Shown: positions 11,876-23,350 of the stretch, one piece after another
Numbering within the stretch: the first letter of the stretch is position 1
How the letters are laid out: each line of letters opens with the position of its first letter
Notes under the pieces: generated by a model
What the model was told of the DNA's origin: nothing
Seen by the model: only the letters and a program-made list of their open reading frames with translations
Database searches by the model: none
Position numbers and translations under genes: made by a program
Source: Saccoglossus kowalevskii
Taxonomy: Eukaryota > Hemichordata > Enteropneusta > Harrimaniidae
Reading direction: 5' to 3'
Length of the DNA: 29,525 nt
Assembly (NCBI RefSeq): GCF_000003605.2
Contig: NW_003113241.1
Span: forward strand, 1 to 29,525

Positions 11876-12316
11876 GAAATGTTCAAGCACTCAGTAAAGC
11901 TGAAATGTTCAAGCACTCAGTAAAGCTGAAATGTTCAAACACTCAGTAAAGCTGAAATGTTCTAACACTCAGTAAAGCTGAATTGTTCAAACACTCAGTA
12001 AAGCTGAAATGTTCAAGCACTCAGTAAAGCTGAAATGTTCAAACACTCAGTAAAGCTGAATTGTTCAAGCACTCAGTAAAGCTGAAATGTTCAAGGACTC
12101 AGTAAAGCTGAAATGTTCAAGGACTCAGTAAAGCTGAATTGTTCAAACACTCAGTAAAGCTGAAATGTTCAAGCACTCAGTAAAGCTGAAATGTTCAAGC
12201 ACTCAGTAAAGCTGAATGTTCAAGCACTCAGTAAAGCTGAAATGTTCAAGCACTCAGTAAAGCTGAAATGTTCAAACACTCAGTAAAGCTGAAATGTTCA
12301 AGCACTCAGTAAAGCT

Positions 12317-12654
12317 GAATTGTTCAAGCACTCAGTCAAGCTGAATTGTTCAAACACTCAGTAAAGCTGAAATGTTCAAGCACTCAGTAAAGCTGAAATG
12401 TTCAAGCACTCAGTAAAGCTGAATTGTTCAAGCACTCAGTAAAGCTGAAATGTTCAAACACTCAGTAAAGCTGAAATGTTCAAGCACTCAGTAAAGCTGA
12501 AATGTTCAAGCACTCAGTAAAGCTGAATTGTTCAAGCATTCAGTAAAGCTGAATTGTTCAAACACTCAGTAAAGCTGAACGGTTCAAGCACTCAGTAAAG
12601 CTGAAATGTTCAAGCACTCAGTAAAGCTGAATTGTTCAAGCACTCAGTAAAGCT
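12317..12654 (+). repeat. GAACGG block, copy 2, joined to AGTCAAG
   Basis: Thirteen monomers starting with the AGTCAAG variant (12334), then TA AG AG TG AA AG AG, the GCATTCAG monomer at 12525, TA, the GAACGG monomer at 12577, AG and TG. This matches 20023-20360 throughout, including the upstream AGTCAAG, which the 8.2-kb copy lacks. Confidence 0.85.
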
Positions 12655-13561
12655 GAATTGTTCAAGCACTCAGTAAAGCTGAATTGTTCACACACTCAGT
12701 AAAGCTGAAATGTTCAAGCACTCAGTAAAGCTGAAATGTTCAAGCACTCAGTAAAGCTGAATTGTTCAAGCACTCAGTAAAGCTGAAATGTTCAAACACT
12801 CAGTAAAGCTGAAATGTTCAAGCACTCTGTAAAGCTGAAATGTTCAAGCACTCAGTAAAGCTGAATTGTTCAAGCACTCAGTAAAGCTGAAATGTTCAAA
12901 CACTCAGTAAAGCTGAAATGTTCAAACACTCAGTAAAGCTGAATTGTTGAAGCACTCAGTAAAGCTGAAATGTTCAAACACTCAGTAAAGCTGAATTGTT
13001 CAAACACTCAGTAAAGCTGAATTGTTCAAACACTCAGTAAAGCTGAATTGTTCAAGCACTCAGTAAAGCTGAAATGTTCAAGCACTCAGTAAAGCTGAAT
13101 TGTTCAAGCACTCAGTAAAGCTGAAATGTTCAAACACTCAGTAAAGCTGAATTGTTCAAACACTCAGTAATGCTGAATTGTTCAAGCACTCAGTAAAGCT
13201 GAATTGTTCAAGCACTCAGTAAAGCTGAAATGTTCAAACACTCAGTAAAGCTGAAATGTTCAAACACTCAGTAAAGCTGAAATGTTCAAACACTCAGTAA
13301 AGCTGAATTGTTCACGCACTCAGTAAAGCTGAATTGTTCAAGCACTCAGTAAAGCTGAAATGTTCAAACACTCAGTAAAGCTGAATTGTTCAAACACTCA
13401 GTAAAGCTGAAATGTTCAAGCACTCAGTAAAGCTGAAATGTTCAAACACTCAGTAAAGCTGAAATGTTCAAGCACTCAGTAAAGCTGAAATGTTCAAGCA
13501 CTCAGTAAAGCTGAAATGTTCAAGCACTCAGTAAAGCTGAAATGTTAAAACACTCAGTAAA

Positions 13562-13730
13562 GCTGAATGTTCAAGCACTCAGTAAAGCTGAAATGTTCAA
13601 GCACTCAGTAAAGCTGAATGTTCAAGCACTCAGTAAAGCTGAAATGTTCAAGCACTCAGTAAAGCTGAATGTTCAAGCACTCAGTAAAGCTGATTTGTTC
13701 AAGCACTCAGTAAGCTGAATGTTCAAGCAC
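13562..13730. other. Indel patch 3
   Basis: Four GAATG monomers and one AGTAAGC in about 160 bp (net -5), with a GATTTG and a TGTTAAAAC substitution in or beside the patch. The surrounding array is regular on both sides. Confidence 0.7.
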
Positions 13731-13793
13731 TCAGTAAAGCTGAAATGTTCAAGCACTCAGTAAAGCTGAAATGTTCAAACACTCAGTAAAGCT

Positions 13794-14261
13794 GAAATGT
13801 TCAAGCACTCAGTAAAGCTGAAATGTTCAAGCACTCAGTAAAGCTGAAATGTTCAAGCACTCAGTAAAGCTGAAATGTTCAAGCACTCAGTAAAGCTGAA
13901 TTGTTCAAGCACTCAGTAAAGCTGAAATGTTCAAACACTCAGTAAAGCTGAATTGTTCAAACACTCAGTAATGCTGAATTGTTCAAGCACTCAGTAAAGC
14001 TGAATTGTTCAAGCACTCAGTAAAGCTGAAATGTTCAAACACTCAGTAAAGCTGAAATGTTCAAGCACTCAGTAAAGCTGAAATGTTCAAGCACTCAGTA
14101 AAGCTGAAATGTTCAAGCACTCAGTAAAGCTGAAATGTTCAAGCACTCAGTAAAGCTGAAATGTTCAAACACTCAGTAAAGCTGAAATGTTCAAACACTC
14201 AGTAAAGCTGAATTGTTCAAGGACTCGGTCAAGCTGAATTGTTCAAACACTCAGTAAAGTT
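13794..14261 (+). repeat. 468-bp block, copy 2
   Basis: It matches 3433-3900 in all eighteen monomers. The only difference seen is GGTCAAG instead of GGTAAAG, with C at 14230. It lies between two indel-rich patches (13.56-13.72 and 14.31-14.42 kb) yet has no indels itself. Confidence 0.88.
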
Positions 14262-14309
14262 GAAATGTTCAAACACTCAGTAAAGCTGAAATGTTCAAAC
14301 ACTCAGTAA

Positions 14310-14425
14310 AGCTGAATGTTCAAGCACTCAGTAAAGCTGAATGTTCAAGCACTCAGTAAAGCTGAATGTTCAAGCACTCAGTAAGCTGAATTGTTCAAGC
14401 ACTCAGTAAGCTGAATGTTCAAGCA
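14310..14425. other. Indel patch 4
   Basis: Six one-base losses in about 110 bp: GAATG four times and AGTAAGC twice, all in A or T runs. It begins about 50 bp after the clean 468-bp block that ends at 14261. Confidence 0.7.
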
Positions 14426-14854
14426 CTCAGTAAAGCTGAATTGTTCAAGCACTCAGTAAAGCTGAAATGTTCAAACACTCAGTAAAGCTGAAATGTTCAA
14501 ACACTCAGTAAAGCTGAATTGTTCAAACACTCAGTAAAGCTGAAATGTTCAAGCACTCAGTAAAGCTGAAATGTTCAAGCACTCAGTAAAGCTGAATTGT
14601 TCAAGCACTCAGTAAAGCTGAAATGTTCAAGGACTCAGTAAAGCTGAAATGTTCAAGGACTCAGTAAATGCTGAAATGTTCAAGCACTCAGTAAAGCTGA
14701 AATGTTCAAACACTCAGTAAAGCTGAATTGTTCTAACACTCAGTAAAGCTGAATTGTTCAAACACTCAGTAAAGCTGAATTGTTCAAGCACTCAGTAAAG
14801 CTGAAATGTTCAAGCACTCAGTAAAGCTGAAATGTTCAAACACTCAGTAAAGCT

Positions 14855-15192
14855 GAAATGTTCAAACACTCGGTAAAGCTGAAATGTTCAAGCACTCGGT
14901 AAAGCTGAAATGTTCAAACACTCAGTAAAGCTGAAATGTTCAAACACTCAGTAAAGCTGAAATGTTCAAGCACTCGGTAAAGCTGAAATGTTCAAACACT
15001 CAGTAAAGCTGAAATGTTCAAGCACTCAGTAAAGCTGAAATGTTCAAGCACTCAGTAAAGCTGAATTGTTCAAGCACTCAGTAAAGCTGAAATGTTCAAG
15101 CACTCAGTAAAGCTGAAATGTTCAAGCACTCAGTAAAGCTGAAATGTTCAAGCACTCAGTAAAGCTGAAATGTTCAAGCACTCGGTAAAGCT
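14855..15192 (+). repeat. ACTCGG (CpG-bearing) cluster, copy 1
   Basis: Thirteen monomers, four of which have ACTCGGTAAAG instead of ACTCAGTAAAG (CGG at 14871, 14897, 14975 and 15183). Order: AA* AG* AA AA AG* AA AG AG TG AG AG AG AG*. This is one of the few stretches with several CpG sites. A related cluster without three of the monomers lies at 27789-28074. Confidence 0.72.
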
Positions 15193-15299
15193 GAAATGTT
15201 CAAGCACTCAGTAAAGCTGAAATGTTCAAGCACTCAGTAAAGCTGAAATGTTCAAGCACTCAGTAAAGCTGAATTGTTCAAGCACTCAGTAAAGCTGAA

Positions 15300-15403
15300 A
15301 TGTCAAACATCAGTAAAGCTGAAATGTCAAGCACTCAGTAAAGCTGAATTGTTCAAACACTCAGTAAAGCTGAAATGTTCAAGCACTCAGTAAAGCTGGA
15401 AAT
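15300..15403. other. Indel patch 5
   Basis: TGTCAAACATCAG (two losses) and TGTCAAGC (one loss) near 15301-15330, then an extra G (CTGGAAATG) near 15399. Net -2. Confidence 0.65.
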
Positions 15404-16359
15404 GTTCAAGCACTCAGTAAAGCTGAAATGTTCAAGCACTCAGTAAAGCTGAATTGTTCAAGCACTCAGTAAAGCTGAAATGTTCAAACACTCAGTAAAG
15501 CTGAAATGTTCAAACACTCAGTAAAGCTGAAATGTCCAGCCACTCAGTAAAGCTGAAATGTTCAAGCACTCAGTAAAGCTGAAATGTTCAAGCACTCAGT
15601 AAATCTGAATTGTTCAAACACTCAGTAAAGCTGAAATGTTCAAGCACTCAGTAAAGCTGAATTGTTCAAACACTCAGTAAAGCTGAAATGTTCAAGCACT
15701 CAGTAAAGCTGAAATGTTCAAGCACTCAGTAAAGCTGAATTGTTCAAGCACTCAGTAAAGCTGAAATGTTCAAACACTCAGTAAAGCTGAAATGTTCAAG
15801 CACTCAGTAAAGCTGAAATGTTCAAGCACTCAGTAAAGCTGAATTGTTCAAGCACTCAGTAAAGCTGAATTGTTCAAACACTCAGTAAAGCTGAAATGTT
15901 CAAGCACTCAGTAAAGCTGAAATGTTCAAGCACTCAGTAAAGCTGAATTGTTCAAGCACTCAGTAAAGCTGAAATGTTCAAACACTCAGTAAAGCTGAAA
16001 TGTTCAAGCACTCTGTAAAGCTGAAATGTTCAAGCACTCAGTAAAGCTGAATTGTTCAAGCACTCAGTAAAGCTGAAATGTTCAAACACTCAGTAAAGCT
16101 GAAATGTTCAAACACTCAGTAAAGCTGAATTGTTGAAGCACTCAGTAAAGCTGAAATGTTCAAACACTCAGTAAAGCTGAATTGTTCAAACACTCAGTAA
16201 AGCTGAATTGTTCAAACACTCAGTAAAGCTGAATTGTTCAAGCACTCAGTGAAGCTGAAATGTTCAAGGACTCAGTAAAGCTGAATTGTTCAAGGACTCA
16301 GTAAAGCTGAATTGTTCAAACACTCAGTAAAGCTGAAATGTTCAAACACTCAGTAAAGC

Positions 16360-16470
16360 TGAATGTCAAACACTCAGTAAAGCTGAATGTCAAGCACTCA
16401 GTAAAGCTGAATTGTTCAAACACTCAGTAAAGCTGAAATGTTCAAGCACTCAGTAAAGCTGATTGTTCAA
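16360..16470. other. Indel patch 6
   Basis: Two GAATGTCAA monomers (two losses each) and one GATTG monomer, net -5. This exactly accounts for the 749-bp spacing between TTGAAG monomers at 16127 and 16876 (29 x 26 = 754). Confidence 0.65.
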
Positions 16471-16563
16471 ACACTCAGTAAAGCTGAAATGTTCAAGCAC
16501 TCAGTAAAGCTGAAATGTTCAAGCACTCAGTAAAGCTGAATTGTTCAAGCACTCAGTAAAGCT

Positions 16564-16589
16564 GAATTGTTCAAGCACTCAGTCAAGCT
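16564..16589 (+). repeat. AGTCAAG monomer at 16.56 kb
   Basis: The variant sits in the context AG AG TG, AGTCAAG monomer, TA AG AG TG AA AG AG AG TG and then a GCAG-ended monomer. The same right side, including the GCAG-ended monomer near 18643, follows the copy at 18385. The two are 70 monomers apart once the indels at 17472 and 18210-18225 are allowed for. Confidence 0.75.
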
Positions 16590-18228
16590 GAATTGTTCAA
16601 ACACTCAGTAAAGCTGAAATGTTCAAGCACTCAGTAAAGCTGAAATGTTCAAGCACTCAGTAAAGCTGAATTGTTCAAGCACTCAGTAAAGCTGAAATGT
16701 TCAAACACTCAGTAAAGCTGAAATGTTCAAGCACTCAGTAAAGCTGAAATGTTCAAGCACTCAGTAAAGCTGAAATGTTCAAGCACTCAGTAAAGCTGAA
16801 TTGTTCAAGCACTCAGTAAAGCAGAAATGTTCAAACACTCAGTAAAGCTGAAATGTTCAAACACTCAGTAAAGCTGAATTGTTGAAGCACTCAGTAAAGC
16901 TGAAATGTTCAAACACTCAGTAAAGCTGAATTGTTCAAACACTCAGTAAAGCTGAATTGTTCAAACACTCAGTAAAGCTGAATTGTTCAAGCACTCAGTA
17001 AAGCTGAAATGTTCAAGGACTCAGTAAAGCTGAATTGTTCAAGGACTCAGTAAAGCTGAATTGTTCAAGCACTCAGTAAAGCTGAAATGTTCAAGCACTC
17101 AGTAAAGCTGAATTGTTCAAGCACTCAGTAAAGCTGAAATGTTCAAACACTCAGTAAAGCTGAAATGTTCAAACACTCAGTAAAGCTGAATTGTTGAAGC
17201 ACTCAGTAAAGCTGAAATGTTCAAACACTCAGTAAAGCTGAATTGTTCAAACACTCAGTAAAGCTGAATTGTTCAAACACTCAGTAAAGCTGAATTGTTC
17301 AAGCACTCAGTAAAGCTGAAATGTTCAAGGACTCAGTTAAGCTGAATTGTTCAAGGACTCAGTAAAGCTGAATTGTTCAAACACTCAGTAAAGCTGAAAT
17401 GTTCAAACACTCAGTAAAGCTGAAATGTTCAACCACTCAGTAAAGCTGAAATGTTCAAGCACTCAGTAAAGCTGATTGTTCAAGCACTCAGTAAAGCTGA
17501 AATGTTCAAGCACTCAGTAAAGCTGAAATGTTCAAACACTCAGTAAAGCTGAATTGTTCAAACACTCAGTAAAGCTGAAATGTTCAAACACTCAGTAAAG
17601 CTGAATTGTTCAAACACTCAGTAAAGCTGAATTGTTCAAACACTCAGTAAAGCTGAATTGTTCAAGCACTCAGTAAAGCTGAAATGTTCAAGGACTCAGT
17701 AAAGCTGAATTGTTCAAGGACTCAGTAAAGCTGAATTGTTCAAACACTCAGTAAAGCTGAAATGTTCAAACACTCAGTAAAGCTGAAATGTTCAACCACT
17801 CAGTAAAGCTGAAATGTTCAACCACTCAGTAAAGCTGAAATGTTCAAGCACTCAGTAAAGCTGAATTGTTCAAACACTCAGTAAAGCTGAAATGTTCAAG
17901 CACTCAGTAAAGCTGAATTGTTCAAACACTCAGTAAAGCTGAAATGTTCAAGCACTCAGTAAAGCTGAAATGTTCAAGCACTCAGTAAAGCTGAATTGTT
18001 CAAGCACTCAGTAAAGCTGAAATGTTCAAACACTCAGTAAAGCTGAAATGTTCAAGCACTCAGTAAAGCTGAATTGTTCAAGCACTCAGTAAAGCAGAAA
18101 TGTTCAAACACTCAGTAAAGCTGAAATGTTCAAACACTCAGTAAAGCTGAATTGTTGAAGCACTCAGTAAAGCTGAAATGTTCAAACACTCAGTAAAGCT
18201 GAATTGTTCAACGCACTCAGGTAAAGCT

Positions 18229-18560
18229 GAATTGTTCAAACACTCAGTAAAGCTGAAATGTTCAAGCACTCAGTAAAGCTGAATTGTTCAAACACTCAGT
18301 AAAGCTGAAATGTTCAAGCACTCAGTAAAGCTGAAATGTTCAAGCACTCAGTAAAGCTGAATTGTTCAAGCACTCAGTAAAGCTGAATTGTTCAAGCACT
18401 CAGTCAAGCTGAATTGTTCAAACACTCAGTAAAGCTGAAATGTTCAAGCACTCAGTAAAGCTGAAATGTTCAAGCACTCAGTAAAGCTGAATTGTTCAAG
18501 CACTCAGTAAAGCTGAAATGTTCAAACAATCAGTAAAGCTGAAATGTTCAAGCACTCAGT
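18229..18560 (+). repeat. Block shared with the right end of the window
   Basis: Order TA AG TA AG AG TG, AGTCAAG monomer (18385), TA AG AG TG, an AA monomer with ACAATCAG (18515), AG. The rare ACAATCAG variant appears only here and at 29479. The monomer just upstream has two inserted bases (CAACGCACTCAGGTAAAG, near 18210-18225). Confidence 0.82.
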
Positions 18561-18748
18561 AAAGCTGAAATGTTCAAGCACTCAGTAAAGCTGAAATGTT
18601 CAAGCACTCAGTAAAGCTGAATTGTTCAAGCACTCAGTAAAGCAGAAATGTTCAAACACTCAGTAAAGCTGAAATGTTCAAACACTCAGTAAAGCTGAAT
18701 TGTTGAAGCACTCAGTAAAGCTGAAATGTTCAAACACTCAGTAAAGCT

Positions 18749-19216
18749 GAATTGTTCAAGCACTCAGTAAAGCTGAATTGTTCAAACACTCAGTAAAGCT
18801 GAATTGTTCAAACACTCAGTAAAGCTGAATTGTTCAAACACTCAGTAAAGCTGAATTGTTCAAACACTCAGTACAGCTGAAATGTTCAAACACTCAGTAA
18901 AGCTGAAATGTTCAAGGACTCAGTAAAGCTGAATTGTTCAAGGACTCAGTAAAGCTGCATTGTTCAAGTACTCAGTAAAGCTGAATTGTTCAACCACTCA
19001 GTAAAGCTGAAATGTTCAAACACTCAGTAAAGCTGAATTGTTCAAACACTCAGTAAAGCTGAATTGTTCAAACACTCAGTAAAGCTGAATTGTTCAAACA
19101 CTCAGTAAAGCTGAAATGTTCAAACACTCAGTAAAGCTGAAATGTTCAAGGACTCAGTAAAGCTGAATTGTTCAAGGACTCAGTAAAGCTGAATTGTTCA
19201 AACACTCAGTAAATCT
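18749..19216 (+). repeat. 468-bp AGTACAG/GTAC/AAATCTG block, copy 1
   Basis: Eighteen monomers: TG TA TA TA TA(AGTACAG) AA AH TH, a CTGCATT junction to a monomer with CAAGTAC (18968), TC AA TA TA TA AA AH TH TA(AAATCTG, 19211). Three rare markers lie at the same spacing in a copy 5,843 bp downstream. Confidence 0.86.
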
Positions 19217-19580
19217 GAAATGTTCAAACACTCAGTAAAGCTGAATTGTTCAAACACTCAGTAAAGCTGAAATGTTCAAGCACTCAGTAAAGCTGAAATG
19301 TTCAAACACTCAGTAAAGCTGAAATGTTCAAGCACTCAGTAAAGCTGAAATGTTCAAACACTCAGTAAAGCTGAATTGTTCAAACACTCAGTAAAGCTGA
19401 ATTGTTCAAGCACTCAGTAAAGCTGAATTGTTCAAACACTCAGTAAAGCTGAAATGTTCAAGCACTCAGTAAAGCTGAATTGTTCAAACACTCAGTAAAG
19501 CTGAAATGTTCAAGCACTCAGTAAAGCTGAAATGTTCAAGCACTCAGTAAAGCTGAATTGTTCAAGCACTCAGTAAAGCT

Positions 19581-20022
19581 GAATTGTTCAAGCACTCAGT
19601 CAAGCTGAATTGTTCAAACACTCAGTAAAGCTGAAATGTTCAAGCACTCAGTAAAGCTGAAATGTTCAAGCACTCAGTAAAGCTGAATTGTTCAAGCACT
19701 CAGTAAAGCTGAAATGTTCAAACACTCAGTAAAGCTGAAATGTTCAAGCACTCAGTAAAGCTGAAATGTTCAAGCACTCAGTAAAGCTGAATTGTTCAAA
19801 CACTCAGTAAAGCTGAATTGTTCAAGCACTCAGTAAAGCTGAAATGTTCAAGCACTCAGTAAAGCTGAAATGTTCAAACACTCAGTAAAGCTGAAATGTT
19901 CAAGCACTCAGTAAAGCTGAATTGTTCAAGCACTCAGTAAAGCTGAAATGTTCAAACACTCAGTAAAGCTGAAATGTTCAAGCACTCAGTAAAGCTGAAA
20001 TGTTCAAGCACTCAGTAAAGCT
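19581..20022 (+). repeat. 17-monomer unit between two AGTCAAG monomers
   Basis: From the AGTCAAG monomer at 19581 to the next at 20023 is exactly 442 bp, or 17 monomers, the same length as the 11174-11616 unit. The two begin with TA AG AG TG AA AG AG in common, so this is a local tandem duplication of an AGTCAAG-led segment. Confidence 0.75.
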
Positions 20023-20516
20023 GAATTGTTCAAGCACTCAGTCAAGCTGAATTGTTCAAACACTCAGTAAAGCTGAAATGTTCAAGCACTCAGTAAAGCT
20101 GAAATGTTCAAGCACTCAGTAAAGCTGAATTGTTCAAGCACTCAGTAAAGCTGAAATGTTCAAACACTCAGTAAAGCTGAAATGTTCAAGCACTCAGTAA
20201 AGCTGAAATGTTCAAGCACTCAGTAAAGCTGAATTGTTCAAGCATTCAGTAAAGCTGAATTGTTCAAACACTCAGTAAAGCTGAACGGTTCAAGCACTCA
20301 GTAAAGCTGAAATGTTCAAGCACTCAGTAAAGCTGAATTGTTCAAGCACTCAGTAAAGCTGAAATGTTCAAACACTCAGTAAAGCTGAAATGTTCAAACA
20401 CTCAGTAAAGCTGAAATGTTCAAGCACTCAGTAAAGCTGAAATGTTCAAGCACTCAGTAAAGCTGAAATGTTCAAGCACTCAGTAAAGCTGAATTGTTCA
20501 AGCACTCAGTAAAGCT
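20023..20516 (+). repeat. GAACGG block, copy 3, longest version
   Basis: This copy contains everything in the other two early copies: AGTCAAG at 20040 on the left as at 12.3 kb, and the AG TG AA AA AG AG AG TG right side as at 8.2 kb. Markers are GCATTCAG (20231) and GAACGG (20283). It may represent the fuller ancestral arrangement from which the shorter copies derive. Confidence 0.85.
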
Positions 20517-21244
20517 GAAATGTTCAAGGACTCAGTTAAGCTGAATTGTTCAAGGACTCAGTAAAGCTGAATTGTTCAAACACTCAGTAAAGCTGAAATG
20601 TTCAAACACTCAGTAAAGCTGAAATGTTCAACCACTCAGTAAAGCTGAAATGTTCAAGCACTCAGTAAAGCTGAAATGTTCAAGCACTCAGTAAAGCTGA
20701 ATTGTTCAAGCACTCAGTAAAGCTGAAATGTTCAAACACTCAGTAAAGCTGAATTGTTCAAACACTCAGTAAAGCTGAATTGTTCAAACACTCAGTAAAG
20801 CTGAATTGTTCAAACACTCAGTAAAGCTGAATTGTTCAAACACTCAGTAAAGCTGAAATGTTCAAACACTCAGTAAAGCTGAATTGTTCAAGCACTCAGT
20901 AAAGCTGAAATGTTCAAACACTCAGTAAAGCTGAAATGTTCAAACACTCAGTAAAGCTGAATTGTTCAAGCACTCAGTAAAGCTGAAATGTTCAAACACT
21001 CAGTAAAGCTGAAATGTTCAAACACTCAGTAAAGCTGAATTGTTCAAGCACTCAGTAAAGCTGAATTGTTCAAGCACTCAGTAAAGCTGAAATGTTCAAG
21101 CACTCAGTAAAGCTGAATTGTTCAAGCACTCAGTAAAGCTGAATTGTTCAAACACTCAGTAAAGCTGAATTGTTCAAACACTCAGTAAAGCTGAATTGTT
21201 CAAACACTCAGTAAAGCTGAATTGTTCAAACACTCAGTAAAGCT

Positions 21245-21374
21245 GAATTGTTCAAACACTCAGTACAGCTGAAATGTTCAAACACTCAGTAAAGCTGAAA
21301 TGTTCAAGAACTCAGTAAAGCTGAATTGTTCAAGGACTCAGTAAAGCTGCATTGTTCAAACACTCAGTAAAGCT
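21245..21374 (+). repeat. AGTACAG/CTGCATT block, 21.2-kb copy
   Basis: Five monomers: TA with AGTACAG (21262), AA, an H-type monomer with the private change CAAGAAC, TH, then a CTGCATT junction (C at 21350). This is one of six copies of this signature (starts 4135, 18853, 21245, 22259, 23403, 24696). It is 39 monomers from the next AGTACAG but 40 from the next CTGCATT, because the later copy has an extra AH monomer. Confidence 0.75.
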
Positions 21375-22206
21375 GAAATGTTTAAGCACTCAGTAAAGCT
21401 GAATTGTTCAAGCACTCGGTAAAGCTGAAATGTTCAAACACTCGGTAAAGCTGAAATGTTCAAACACTCAGTAAAGCTGAAATGTTCAAACACTCAGTAA
21501 AGCTGAAATGTTCAAGCACTCAGTAAAGCTGAATTGTTCAAACACTCAGTAAAGCTGAATTGTTCAAGCACTCAGTAAAGCTGAATTGTTCAAGCACTCA
21601 GTAAAGCTGAATTGTTCAAGCACTCAGTAAAGCTGAAATGTTCAAACACTCAGTAAAGCTGAAATGTTCAAGCACTCAGTAAAGCTGAATTGTTCAAACA
21701 CTCAGTAAAGCTGAAATGTTCAAGCACTCAGTAAAGCTGAATTGTTCAAGCACTCAGTAAAGCAGAAATGTTCAAACACTCAGTAAAGCTGAAATGTTCA
21801 AACACTCAGTAAAGCTGAATTGTTGAAGCACTCAGTAAAGCTGAAATGTTCAAACACTCAGTAAAGCTGAATTGTTCAAACACTCAGTAAAGCTGAATTG
21901 TTCAAACACTCAGTAAAGCTGAATTGTTCAAGCACTCAGTAAAGCTGAAATGTTCAAGGACTCAGTAAAGCTGAATTGTTCAAGGACTCAATAAAGCTGA
22001 ATTGTTCAAACACTCAGTAAAGCTGAAATGTTCAAACACTCAGTAAAGCTGAAATGTCCAACCACTCAGTAAAGCTGAAATGTTCAAGCACTCAGTAAAG
22101 CTGAAATGTTCAAGCACTCAGTAAAGCTGAAATGTTCAAGCACTCAGTAAAGCTGAAATGTTCAAACACTCAGTAAAGCTGAATTGTTCAAGCACTCAGT
22201 AAAGCT

Positions 22207-23116
22207 GAATTGTTCAAACACTCAGTAAAGCTGAATTGTTCAAACACTCAGTAAAGCTGAATTGTTCAAACACTCAGTACAGCTGAAATGTTCAAACACT
22301 CAGTAAAGCTGAAATGTTCAAGGACTCAGTAAAGCTGAAATGTTCAAGGACTCAGTAAAGCTGAATTGTTCAAGGACTCAGTAAAGCTGCATTGTTCAAA
22401 CACTCAGTAAAGCTGAATTGTTCAAGCACTCAGTAAAGCTGAATTGTTCAAGCACTCAGTAAAGCTGAAATGTTCAAACACTCAGTAAAGCTGAATTGTT
22501 CAAGCACTCAGTGAAGCTGAATTGTTCAAACACTCAGTAAAGCTGAATTGTTCAAACACTCAGTAAAGCTGAATTGTTCAAACACTCAGTAAAGCTGAAA
22601 TGTTCAAACACTCAGTAAAGCTGAAATGTCCAAACACTCAGTAAAGCTGAATTGTTCAAACACTCAGTAAAGCTGAATTGTTCAAACACTCAGTAAAGCT
22701 GAAATGTTCAAACACTCAGTAAAGCTGAAATGTTCAAACACTCAGTAAAGCTGAATTGTTCAAACACTCAGTAAAGCTGAAATGTTCAAGGACTCAGTAA
22801 AGCTGAATTGTTCAAGGACTCAGTAAAGCTGAATTGTTCAAACACTCAGTAAAGCTGAAATGTTCAAACACTCAGTAAAGCTGAATTGTTGAAGCACTCA
22901 GTAAAGCTGAAATGTTCAAACACTCAGTAAAGCTGAATTGTTCAAACACTCAGTAAAGCTGAATTGTTCAAGCACTCAGTAAAGCTGAAATGTTCAAGGA
23001 CTCAGTAAAGCTGAAATGTTCAAGCACTCAGTAAAGCTGAATTGTTCAAGCACTCAGTAAAGCTGAAATGTTCAAACACTCAGTAAAGCTGAATTGTTCT
23101 AACACTCAGTAAAGCT
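22207..23116 (+). repeat. 44-monomer duplication, copy 1
   Basis: It starts TA TA TA(AGTACAG, 22276) AA AH AH TH, then CTGCATT (22390), and runs through a TGTCCAAAC monomer, the TTGAAG monomer (22883) and on to a TCTAAC monomer (23091). The same order recurs 1,144 bp downstream. The double AH before TH is specific to these two copies among the six AGTACAG sites. Private base: AGTGAAG near 22512. Confidence 0.85.
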
Positions 23117-23350
23117 GAATTGTTCAAACACTCAGTAAAGCTGAATTGTTCAAGCACTCAGTAAAGCTGAATTGTTCAAGCACTCAGTAAAGCTGAAATG
23201 TTCAAACACTCAGTAAAGCTGAATTGTTCAAGCACTCAGTAAAGCTGAAATGTTCAAGCACTCAGTAAAGCTGAAATGTTCAAACACTCAGTAAAGCTGA
23301 ATTGTTCAAGCACTCAGTAAAGCTGAATTGTTCAAACACTCAGTAAAGCT

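Noticed and set aside
2471-12941. A single 10.4-kb super-repeat (offsets 10,470 and 10,361 bp looked alike)
   Set aside because: After indel correction the offsets are 403 and 399 monomers, and the monomer order between the markers differs soon after 2600/13070, so the likeness comes from separate duplicated blocks.
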